Shown here piece after piece: positions 10,377 through 19,949 of a stretch of 64,000 nt of DNA. The stretch is from positions 124,001 through 188,000 of the forward strand of contig JASANC010000197.1 in the NCBI GenBank assembly GCA_030248135.1, written 5' to 3'. This DNA comes from Theristus sp. LFF4_11 (lineage: Eukaryota > Nematoda > Chromadorea > Monhysterida > Xyalidae). Below the pieces are notes generated by a model. That model was not told the DNA's origin. It did not search any database and saw nothing but the letters and a program-made list of their open reading frames with translations. Every line of letters begins with the position of its first letter. Within the stretch, counting starts at the first letter, position 1. Position numbers and translations under genes: made by a program.

Positions 10377-11800
10377 GGTGGGAGGTGTGCACCCCCCCCC
10401 CCAGAAAATTTTCTACAATAGGGTTTGCCTACTTTATTCAAAAAGCGTAAAATAAAACAAGCTTCAAATTTAAATTTTTGAAAAATAATTTTTTTCTCAA
10501 TTTAACAGTGTCTGGAATTAGCAAAAAACCAAAAAATCAACGTCGAGATTGTCGCTTTGCCTACATTACTAAACCAAAGCCAAGTTTACAGTCTGTTTTG
10601 TTGTTTGGTTCGGTTTCAATGAAGTCGTTGTAGGTTCCTAATCCTAAGCCCAATCCTAATCCTAATGAAGTCGTTGTAGGTTCCTAATCCTAAACCTAAT
10701 CCTAATCCTAAGTGAAGCCTTTTTAACAAAGTGAAAGTGCCTTGATTGACAGCTTTGTTGAAGGGGTGAAACATTGGGATCAGGGATCAGCTCCAGCTCC
10801 GGTTTAGCTTTGTAGTTTTACGAGATTGTCTGAACTGCATTTGAAAACCGAAACGTGAAATTGAACGGGGCCTTCTTGAGTTTTGAAGGAAAAACTCGTG
10901 AAACACGACGGCAATAATGAAAAAATAAAAAAAAGCAACAACCGACGACGACGTGACAAAGTGAAGAAACCACAAGGCAAGATGCAAGACAAGTAGACCC
11001 ACAACGACTGAATGAAATTGAAGGGAGCGGGTAAGGTGAGGGTGGTGAAGTGGCATTGAAAGTGAAAAGAGCTGACGACGATGATGATGGAACGAGACGG
11101 TGGGAATGGGACGACAGTGACACTTGAGACAAACAGGCTACCGCTGGGTGAACGCAGCGTTTCACTGGAGGGTGTGTGACTTGTGATGTCGGCGGGTTGC
11201 TGGATTGAAAAAATGAAACGACCTCATTCCAAGCAAAATCTGATCAACAATAAAAAATCACTTTTAAGAACGTGTACAAATCGCGCAGATCTCCGGGGCA
11301 CACATCGAAATCGAACGAGCGAACACGGTGATTTTTGGTGGCGTACAGAACGCCGTGGCGGCCACTCCCATTTGTCCGTGTTCGTGCCGTCGTGTCATGG
11401 TGAATAAAGTTTGATCTTGATTCGTTTTGCCAAAGCATTCAGTTTCATTCCTAGCATCAGAAAAAATTCCGTTTCTTTTCAAGCACTCCTTGTCGTTACG
11501 TTACACCCCTTACTTCCCGTCCGTTCCCGTTCTCCTGACCACTTCTTAGTCTGCAAAAGTGCTTGTTCTCAACGTTTTTGTTCTAAAAACGACTGCCGTT
11601 TAATTTTGGATTCAACTTTGAAAAGAACTTCTTGTCCTGCAAGTTGCAACGTGAATGTTTCGTGTTTTGGTGCAGCTCCTAAACGGTGGAGATCAGAGCG
11701 TGCGTGTAACTGGGTGCGGAGCGTGTATTGCGCGCGATTGGATCATGAGCATGAGCATGCGGATGCGAGGTGCGCGTGCTTTTGAATAAAGAAGCATTAC
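10377..11800. other. Non-coding spacer within the repeat cluster
   Basis: This is the most unique-looking part of the cluster. It includes telomere-like repeats at 10617-10715, where a unit of about 30 bp with GTCGTTGTAGGTTCC is duplicated. There is a long minus-strand open frame near 10818-11165, but its Ser/Phe/Cys-rich composition and lack of splice signals do not support a gene. Nothing here is recognised. Confidence 0.4.
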
Positions 11801-12379
11801 GGAAAATTTTCTACAATAGTGCACCCCCCCCCATGGCCCACGCCTGGGGGGTGTCACTGTACCATGACTGACACCCCCCCCCACTGAAACATTTTCGGCA
11901 CCCCCCCCCCCCACGTGACGACGACACCCCCCCCTCGAAAATTTGCTTTCGCCTTCGGTACTGCACCCACCCCCCCCCCTACATGGACCTAAGTAACAGT
12001 GACACCCCCCAAAAATTTTCTCGGACCACACAAAAATTATGAATTTTTGCTCAAAAATCATGATTTTTTGTCTTCAAAGTCCATAATAAAAGCTAAATAT
12101 ATGATAACTTGACATTCTTCATTGTAATTTTAAAAATTTTGCAGCAAAATTTAGCGTTTTTCCTTCAAAATTTAAGCGAAAAAATCTCATGGGTGGGGTG
12201 GGGGGTACTGTGCACCCCCCCCAGAAATTTTTCTACAATAGTGCACCCCCATGGCCCACGCCTGGGGGGGTGTCACTGTACCATGACTGACACCCCCCCC
12301 CCCACTAAAAAATTTTCGGCACCCCCCCCCCCCACGTGATGACACCCCCCCTCGAAAATTTGCTTTCGCCTTCGGTACT

Positions 12380-12863
12380 GATTACGGGTACCCCCCCCCC
12401 AACCAAGTCGACACCACCCCCCCCCCCACCCGGGCAACCCCCCCCCCCAAATTTTGGTCAAAATACCCCCCCCTCTCGAATTTGGGGGGGCAGCAGACAG
12501 ACCCCCCAGCCCCCTCCCAGATTTCGACCTTCCAAACCCCCCCCCCCCCTACCAAATCCTGACCGTCTGACCACCCCCCCTTTGATTTTGACTTTCGATG
12601 GAGACATTTTCTCTTGTATATCTCTCTATTTCTCTCCTGAACCCTACTCTTGTTGACCAACTATGGATTTCACTGATTTTTTGTTTTTAAAAATTGCTTG
12701 CTTTATTTTTGTTTTTGTTTCAACATGCAGATTGCACTACATTGCAGAATCAACACAACATTCAACCGGCATAATCACTTGATTTTGCGCAGTCGGTTCG
12801 GGTTGGCGTTCGTTTTCCTTCGTTTGGATCGAATCGGCGGCGGCGCGGCAAAGCAAATGCAAC
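12380..12863 (+). promoter_or_regulatory. 5' region of ZRANB2 with candidate 5' splice acceptor
   Basis: After the last C-runs, a pyrimidine-rich tract ends in AACATGCAG at 12722-12730. This is a good acceptor 133 bp before the ZRANB2 start codon. It could close a 5' UTR intron or be a trans-splice site. No TATA-type element is obvious. Confidence 0.4.
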
Positions 12864-15800
12864 ATGTCCACTCCAGTTGCGTCAGCAGCAGCACCAAGTG
12901 CAACAGGGCCAACCGGGCCTGGCACTGGAATGGGAATTGGAGGACGACGCGTTTTGAAAGAAGACGAATGGGCCTGCACAGACGCAAAGTGCTCTGCGAT
13001 CAATCCCAATTATCGCAACACGTGTAGTCAGTGTGGAAAATGTGAGCGAAGCAAAACAAAACAAGTTTTTCATTCAATAATGGGGTTTTTTCTTAATGGT
13101 TCTCAAAATGGAATTCTGTGGGCTGTCATCAATCACTTGACGACACCAGCAAGAATCTCGTCATCTCCCGTCAACCAGAATTCTTCGGACCGGAATGAGC
13201 GGGCCGGAATTCTACGGGCCGGAATTTCGAGGGCCGGAATAGTACACGAGCCAATAACAACTAATGGTCCACTCTAGGGTTGTTAAAAAAAACAAAAATC
13301 GTCATTTTTGTAAAATTTTTTTTAATTTCACAAATCAAAGTTGTGCTAAATCAATCAGGGAGTCCGAAGAACCACACATGATATGCAAGCGCCTCCCGAA
13401 TGACTCCCGTATGGCGGAACTTTGCAGATTTTGTTTTGGTGACCTCATTTACCCCTTTTCAATCCGTTACCATACCTCTTCTTGTGTTTTGACTTCCAAA
13501 ACGTCACTAATTGTCCCCAGCCCAAGTGAAAATACACATACCGGCTTGAAATTCGATCAATTCTGATGATGTGTCGCGACGGCAGTACACGAAACAGCAA
13601 CCAGACAACGTAACGCTTGCAAACGGAGCAGCTCAGACGCTCAAATTTAGATTGCGAGGCGAATCGTCACCTTATCTGCATCGGAAATGGTAAGCCAACC
13701 TTTGGGACGCTTAAAAACTTCATCGCAGATGTTGTTGAAGCCTGAAATCAGTCGGTAAAACGGTCCAAAATCGACTGCTGACGGTTTTACGAGGTAATAT
13801 CAAAGAAAATTTTTGTTAAACTTTCAAAAAATTGTGCCAAAATTGAGGTTTTCAGAGCATATTAGAGGAAAATTTTTCGAATTTTTTTAATTGGCATTTT
13901 TGTTTTTGTTTTAATCACTTTTAAAAAAAAATTTGATTTTTGTTTAACAACCCTAGTCTACTGACTACTCCCTCCAGAGCCGAGGGCAAATTGGGCTCGG
14001 GGCAGTATAATGCCCGTTTCCGCCGGAGTTTGGTACCTTATGGTTTCCGGAGCCGGCGCGCGACAAATAAAAGAAGAAAAAGAAGAGCCTTAAGACTAAG
14101 AACAAGAGGGTACTTTTTTCAGCAAAACCGCGTGCAAAAGGTCCGTCGAATCAAGTGATCGGCAAAGATGCTGCCGAGAAGAGCAAGGGTCTGTTCTCGG
14201 CTGAGGATTGGTCATGTTCAAAGTAAGTTCATGTTCAGCAGAAAGTTTGTTCCGGCGGGTCGGGTGTCACTGCTGACTGTTGTCAGGTTTTTATTGCTGC
14301 CCAATTTTGGTCAAATTTATTTCTTCAGATGTGGCAACATCAACTGGGCACGTCGTACAACATGCAACATTTGCAATGCACCAAAGTTCGGAGAGCAAGA
14401 AGCTCGTACCGGTTAGCTTGGGTAGATTCAGATTTTGGAAAAGGTTTTCCTTTTATATTTGCCCACAGTAGCGAAAGTGCGGGGGTGGGGGGGTTCACCC
14501 CCCCCCCGTCAGCCAAAAATCCTGCCCGTGCACGGGCAGATACCCGTGTACCCCCTCCCCCCTTTGCTTCGACACGGGTACTAGACTCCCCCACCACTCT
14601 CCGCGAAAAAAACACGGGATCGCACCCCCCTCACCGGTGGTCAGTCTCATCTCAATTTTTCCCAACAATACTGTAATTTTTCTAGTTTTCTTGACGTTTG
14701 TGTTTGTCCCTGCATAGATTTTGTTGTTTCTGACCAAACAAGCAGCTTCTTTGCACAAGATATTCTGTATTTTACAAAAATTTCTGTGTTTTTTCCAAGG
14801 CAAAAATTTGGTATTACCCGTGCGATCTTGTGCACCGTGATTCCCCCTCACCGATAAGGCACCTGACACCCCTAACCCGAGGTCCCGCTTTCGCTACTGT
14901 TTTCCCATGTGGAAGTAAATTGGTAAAAGTTTGAAATATTGAAGGCTATGGCGGCGGGTACATGGACCGTCAAGAGGTTGAGTACGTGCACCGGGGTGAC
15001 AGCAGCGATGACGAGTATGATGAGTTTGGCAGGATAAAGAAAAAAAAGCGGCGGCACGAGCAAGATGATCACCCTCTGAAATCAAGTGGTGACAAGGTCT
15101 TATTATTGAGTCCTTGGTTTGTTGTCATTTTTCATGACATACTTTTTGGCGCACCGGGATTGCATCAAGTCAGGTCTTGAATTAAAGCGCCGAAACCTGC
15201 CAGGTTTAAGTAGGATTTTAAGATTATAGTTTTTTTCTACTAAACTATGTTTTAAATCATTTTTAAATTTATTTATTTATTCACATTTTTAATCAGTGTC
15301 TTTGTGTATTCACAAATACTATGTTTGCTGCTACATTTGAGACGAAGCTGTTTTTAGGAGCTGACCACTTCGGGCATGGAGCTGGATGTGCTTTCGAAAA
15401 GGAATGCTGAAAGAACGCAGTTCATTGGTGACAAAGAAAACGACTCGCAACAGCTGGACGCATTGAAGCGTTTGGCAGAACATGAAAAAGCAGTTGGCAC
15501 ACAGACGCAACCAAAGCCGAGTTCCGATTCAGTGGAGAAAAACGAAGGCGTTTTGCTTGAGAGTGCTGAAATGATTGAAAATAAGCAAGTCACAATTGAA
15601 GACAGCCAAAAACAAGAAGAAGACGAAGAAGAGGAGGACGACGACGATGCTGATCTTTCGAAATATGATCTCACAGCGTTTGATGGTTTCGAGAACATAA
15701 AAAAGTTGGCGATCGCAAATGCTGGATCGAGTGAGAACAATGCTGAAGCAGGCCCCGCAGAGCACTCGAACGGACAGCCGCATGCCAGTCTTGGTGGTGC

Positions 15801-16218
15801 AGTCACAGACGCTCTCACGGGCACAACAACCGCCAGACGGGACTCCGTCTCAACTGAGTAAGCAAGTGCTTCTTTGTTTTCGCACCAATACATTCAGATT
15901 CTGAAAGTGTGTTGTTCGTGCAGTTGCTCGTGTTCGTGTTCGGGCGGTTCGTGCTCTTGTTCGCCGAGTTCTAGTCCTGGACGGGCGGGCAGGACCAGAG
16001 GGGAGTCACCAGGGGCCAGGCGCGCAGGCGCACAGCGCTCGCGATCCAGGTGCAGTTTTGTGAAACACATCTTTATGAAGTTTGATGTTCGAAGGTGACT
16101 AGAAACCAATTGGAGCATGTGAGCGAAAATGTTGGTTTCACGATTTTCTCACGCATATTGAAGTTAATATTTTAATGACAGAAGCCGTTCTCGTTCACCT
16201 CGCCGAAGTCGTCGATAG
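12864..16218 (+). CDS. ZRANB2: ZRANB2-like splicing factor, 391 residues
   Basis: The exons are 12864-13041, 14123-14222, 14329-14411, 14945-15096, 15358-15857, 15924-16049 and 16182-16218 (TAG). They sum to 1176 bases in one frame. Two RanBP2-type zinc fingers are clear: W-A-C-X4-C...C-X2-C near residues 36-60, and CGNINWARRTTCNIC near residues 93-110. They are followed by the family motif GYGGG..EVEYV, an acidic YDEFGRIKKKK segment, an ADLSKYDL acidic segment and a short C-terminal RS tail (SRSRSPRRSRR). In known orthologues the fingers bind GGU motifs in single-stranded RNA and the RS tail contacts U1-70K and U2AF to influence alternative splicing in the nucleus. The sixth exon encodes an unusual Cys/Ser stretch before the RS tail. 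Its acceptor was chosen because it alone keeps the frame. Introns 1 and 3 each carry a MITE. Confidence 0.93.
13277..13953. mobile_element. TA-flanked MITE, copy 2, in ZRANB2 intron 1
   Basis: This is an inverted relative of 7344-7977, with ends GGGTTGTTAAA and TTTAACAACCC flanked by TA. Most of the body aligns in reverse, apart from an extra segment around 13740-13800. It lies wholly inside the 1.08-kb first intron of ZRANB2. Confidence 0.8.
14466..14899. mobile_element. hAT-like element A, uninterrupted copy, in ZRANB2 intron 3
   Basis: It begins CAGTAGCGAAAG and ends CTTTCGCTACTG. The flanks TTTGCCCA and TTTTCCCA match at 7 of 8. It aligns to element A (8213-9381) on both sides of the point where element B is inserted there, which proves the nesting order. 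It is 434 bp long and non-coding. Confidence 0.88.
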
Positions 16219-16399
16219 CCGCTGGCTTAGTTTATTCAATGCGAAGTTCAGTCGAATTTTGTGACAATATTCTGCTTGATATTGGTCCTTTTTGTGTTTC
16301 CATCACCATTACAGTATTTTTGTTTTTGTTTGTATATCTATGAGTTGATTCTCTCTGAGTTGAGGTGATTTCGTCGGTGTTATCATGGTTATTCGTCAG

Positions 16400-16405
16400 A
16401 ATAAA
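16400..16405 (+). terminator. Poly(A) signal of ZRANB2
   Basis: AATAAA lies 182 bp after the ZRANB2 stop and only 144 bp before the acceptor that precedes the YIPF start codon. Confidence 0.65.
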
Positions 16406-16534
16406 CGCAAACCGCTAATTGAAATGCATAGATTCTGTTTTTTTTGTCTCACAACCGTTTGAACGACGGTGCAATATCTGTCTCTTGAGTTGTTAAACCA
16501 ATCGGTCGAAGCATGTTTCGACTATCAATCAATA

Positions 16535-16560
16535 CTTCAATGTTTTTCAGCCGACTTGCC
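16535..16560 (+). promoter_or_regulatory. Candidate trans-splice acceptor before the YIPF gene
   Basis: The sequence TTCAATGTTTTTCAG ends at 16550, ten bases before the ATG at 16561. An acceptor this strong and this close to the start codon is typical of nematode spliced-leader addition. A 5' UTR intron is the alternative. Confidence 0.45.
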
Positions 16561-19329
16561 ATGACCGATCTTGATTTCCAAGAATTCCACGAAAGCAAAG
16601 TAGAGTCGGTGCAACGCCACAGTTCGTTCGATGGCACCGACACGTACGAGTTTCAGCACAGCGATTCCGATCGTGGCAAGGTCGCTTGTGTGGTGCCGGT
16701 GCCTTTCGTTCATTGTCGACACTTGTTTTTCGTTATTGTCTGCGCATTCTGCGAAAAAATGATAATTGACTAATCTGATAGCAACAAGCGCGTGCGCTCG
16801 TTTAGACCTCACCGGATTCATAAATTAACATAAGCTCGAAATCAACATAATTTCAGCTGCTAACCGAGGACGACGCCGATGGCGATGATGGAGCTCGTAA
16901 GTCGTGGTGGTCGTTTGAGTACTACCAGCAATTCTTCGACGTCGACACCGAGCAAGTGCTGGCGCGAGTCATGCGTAGTGTGCTGCCTCGTCCCGGCGGC
17001 AATTACATCGCCCAACAAATACGACCCATACCCGATCTTTATGGCAAGCTTACTCGGCCATTTTGTTGTGTGCATTGTTGGATTGATTTTGATTGTTCCT
17101 TATTGCAGCAGACATTGCTTAAGCTTTTTTGTTGTGACTTAACACTATCAAAGGTAACACAAAACCGTTTTATTTGTTTTCACACACAAGCATGAGCGAA
17201 TGACTCTTTTTTACACAATGAAGTCAGCGCAAGCACAAGCATAGTCACAACGTAATGTTCCTAATTATAGTCAAAACATTACATAGTCAACACATGTTCC
17301 ACCGCACTTCCAGGGCAAAAGGTTGGACAGTGACCGGGAATGTGGTATACACACAAAAATTAATTGACAACAACAATTATGAATCACTGAGACATGATAA
17401 TACAGTTGATCAAGGATTCAAATTTTGTTAACAAATCAGTCAATGGTCGCGTTATGTAGTGGCAAGAGTCTGCGGTAGTATCGGGCCCAGGCAATACTAC
17501 GAACCGTTTGTCGGTACATTTTGATTCGACGGTTCGGTTTATGTGTTCGGCCAGTTCACGCGCGTTGGTGCTCGAAATCAATTGGCCATCCCGGTACTGC
17601 GTTATAGCCGGGATGAGCAGGAATGAAATGCAGCCCTCAAATACTAGCTGTGTGCGAATCATTGCAATAAGACCAATAATAGAGTTAATGATTGTGTTCG
17701 CGTCAATTATCTTATAAGGACTTCTAATACAAAAGTTGCGGGTTCGTCTCCCGCAGGGGATGCCAGTTTGTTGTGACTTAACACAATCAAAAGTAACACA
17801 AAACCATTTTATTTGTTTTCACACACAAGCATGAGCGAAAGATTCTTTTTTACACAATGAAGTCAGCGCAAGCACAAGCATAGTCACAACATAATGTTCC
17901 TACGTAGTTATAGTCAAAACATAACATAGTCAACACATGTTCCACCACATTTTTACACCTAAATACAACATTCAAAAAACTGATTTCAGACAGACACAAA
18001 AAAAATTTAAGACCCAAAATTTTATATTTAGGTGTTGAGAAGACAGTTAAAATCATTTTTAACTATCTTTTTCTGAAAATTTTCTTCCCCGTTGCGGTAA
18101 ATTTGATGATTAAAATCGGCTGTCGGATAACAACACGGTACCAATGTTCTAGACTATAGTATAAGGCCATGTATAAACATGATGCAGCCAATGAGCCGTG
18201 GTAGAAGGTGCATTGATTGCTCAGGAACTTATTATTTCAGGACCGTTCTGGATCTGTGTGACGTTGGTGTTCAGTGTGGCAATCGGCGGCAACCTGTCGA
18301 GTTACATCCAAACGGCCGGCGCTTCTGCGACTGCCAACGATTGGCACTACAACTTTCATCATGGTAGTGCGTGTTTTGTGTTGCTGGGGGACACTTGGTT
18401 GTTGTGTGAGTATGAAGCTGTGTGCGTGTTGTTACACGGACATCACAAATCACAGGTGTCGCATTTCTGATGGTAGTGTGTTTGTAAGTGCTGGTTGTAT
18501 TCTGTCAGTGACTGGAGCAGCTGGCGTCGTCTCAGCGTACGTTCTGTTGATGCCGCTCGTGTTGTACGTCATCGGCTATTATCGTCCTCTGTCCACCGAA
18601 TACACATATCTTGAGTTGCTGTGCGCCTACGGATACAGTCTTGCCGTTTTTGTGCCCGTCTCCGTCAGTGCAGTTTCGTTTCCCTTCCTGCACCTTTTGC
18701 TACGTATCGAATCTTTGAATAAATTTCCAGTTTCTGTGGATGGTCAACTACGACTGGTTTCGTTGGCTTCTGATTCTTGTGGCGGTTTGCTTCAGCGGTC
18801 TCACCTTGTCATTCAGTTTATGGTCTGCGTACAAACAAGACACGAAAATTGTGCGTTATACTTTTTAGAACGTTGTTGTTGTCGCATAAAACTCGATGTA
18901 CAGTGATGTCACACTTTGCGCAGGTTTCGCTTGGCGTTGTGTCGGCCGTTTTCATTATGCATCTGCTGCTCGCTGTCAGTTTCAAGGTAGACAGATTTTG
19001 CTTTAAAAATTGAAGATTGCAAAATTGATTAATTGCATGATATTTGAAATTTCCAGGAATTTTTCTTCGATGCAAATGTGCCAACGAACCACGCAATGTA
19101 CGCTGGGATAAGTGAACAAAATGTGAATCCGCTGCAGTGGTCGCAAGAGAAGTTGGCTTCAAGCGTGGCTAGCGTCGATTATGGAGGACAGAGCGGCAGC
19201 AACAGTAAAAAGGCACGTCACAGTGCTGTCATTGAGCCAGGCAGAAAAAATGCACCACAGCCACACTCGAATGGCACTGCACCTGGTAATAAACGCACGA
19301 CAGGCGGCGACAGCGCAAAGACACCTTGA
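16561..19329 (+). CDS. YIPF1/YIPF2-type Golgi membrane protein, about 350 residues
   Basis: The exons are 16561-16680, 16857-17043, 18241-18363, about 18456-18479, 18521-18663, 18731-18850, 18924-18986 and 19057-19329 (TGA). An acidic cytosolic N-terminus leads to the family motif SFEYYQQFFDVDT, then LYGPFWICVTLVF, where the first membrane helix begins. Further membrane segments follow around SAYVLLMPLVLYV, CAYGYSLAVFVPV, WLLILVAVCFSG and VFIMHLLLAVSF. The tail (FFFDANVP then about 85 polar residues) is longer than in the roughly 306-residue human proteins. YIPF proteins are five-pass Golgi membrane proteins linked to Rab GTPases and Golgi structure. Intron 2 starts with GC rather than GT and contains a miniature LTR element. 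The fourth exon is tiny and its borders are uncertain. In animals with a single copy, YIPF1 and YIPF2 cannot be told apart. Confidence 0.88.
17130..17949 (-). mobile_element. Miniature LTR retrotransposon with a tRNA-Arg primer site
   Basis: Direct repeats of 177 and 181 bp (17130-17306 and 17769-17949), about 90% alike, begin TG and end CA. They are flanked by five T residues on each side. On the minus strand, three bases after the 5' LTR, a primer-binding site begins TGGCATCCCC. It is complementary to the 3' CCA end and T arm of a tRNA whose further sequence shows a TCT (Arg) anticodon loop. Between the LTRs a minus-strand open frame (17384 to about 17740) holds IPAITQYRDG and RFVVLPGPD and may be a gag relic. 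There is no reverse transcriptase, so it is a TRIM-like non-autonomous element lying antisense in YIPF intron 2. Confidence 0.85.
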
Positions 19330-19689
19330 GAAATCTGTTTCCTTGTTAATCCGTTGTTGTTTTTGCTTCTTTTTTGTGTCCGGTTGTCTTTTCTCGTCAG
19401 TTTTGCGCTGTGCCATTTCGGAATATCGTTTTCTTTGGTGTTTTGACCGCCTCGGTTTTGGCGAATTTTCGTGTATTTTTTCGACTCGTTTTTTTATTTA
19501 TTAAATGGTGTAATTTGGATGAAAACAACATTGTTGTTCATTTATTGGCGTTGGTACATTGTTCGAGTTTTTCTCTCGTATGTTTTGGTTCCCTGTGATA
19601 TCGGCTGTCTTTGAAAGAGTTACTTTTTTGCTGCGGTTTTGTCTTGGGGTTTATTGAGTCAATTCTGCATTTTATCGTTCAGTGGAATG

Positions 19690-19695
19690 AATAAA
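19690..19695 (+). terminator. Poly(A) signal of the YIPF gene
   Basis: AATAAA occurs 360 bp after the YIPF stop codon and about 180 bp before a pyrimidine-rich acceptor (TCTCGTTTCCAG, ending 19875) that precedes the AQR start at 19950. Confidence 0.6.
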
Positions 19696-19949
19696 AGTGC
19701 TTTTTATGCGTTTTTGTGATGCAAGAGAAATTTTTATTCTGCTGCTGCTTGTTGCGTTTTTAATACGCAGATACTTATCTCGCTCTTTTGATGGCGGTTT
19801 CACTTTTAGTTTTTCTTGTAAAAAACGGTTTCTGATGCCTTTAATTTTGTGCGTTCTGAATTATCTCGTTTCCAGACTTTCAAATACAAAGAACGACAGT
19901 TGAACTGTTTATTCAGCACAGTGTGACGTACTGGAAAAATAAAAATAAA

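Larger units (their letters stand above)
8109..12560. repeat. Poly-G/poly-C-rich composite of nested hAT-like elements
   Basis: Dozens of G and C runs of 7-26 bases alternate with AT-rich cores. A core of about 150 bp containing AAGTCTATAATATAAGCT occurs at about 8780-8930 (+), 9710-9850 (+), 10070-10200 (-) and 12050-12195 (+). CAGTACCG and CGGTACTG ends recur throughout. Long apparent open frames here (Gly/Pro-only) are products of the homopolymers and are not genes. Homopolymer lengths may not be sequenced reliably. Confidence 0.85.

Noticed and set aside
10787..11165. Minus-strand open frames of 66-115 residues
   Set aside because: Ser/Phe/Cys-rich composition, no splice signals and location within dispersed repeats.
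8020..12660. Many long open frames on both strands in the G/C-rich cluster
   Set aside because: They are read through homopolymer runs (poly-Gly, poly-Pro) in transposon arms, overlap each other in several frames and have no splice or start signals.
12700..13100. CRISPR-like spaced repeats or bacterial operon signals in the window
   Set aside because: No regularly spaced short repeats with unique spacers were found, and the gene structure is eukaryotic throughout.
13264..13566. Plus-strand 100-residue frame in ZRANB2 intron 1
   Set aside because: It lies inside a MITE; the related copy at 7344-7977 has the frame in the opposite strand with no conservation of protein sequence.
17690..17766. 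A bacterial-type tRNA-Arg gene with encoded CCA, suggesting transferred bacterial DNA
   Set aside because: Only the 3' part is present. Its position three bases from a TG...CA direct repeat and its TGG start on the other strand identify it as the primer-binding site of an LTR element.
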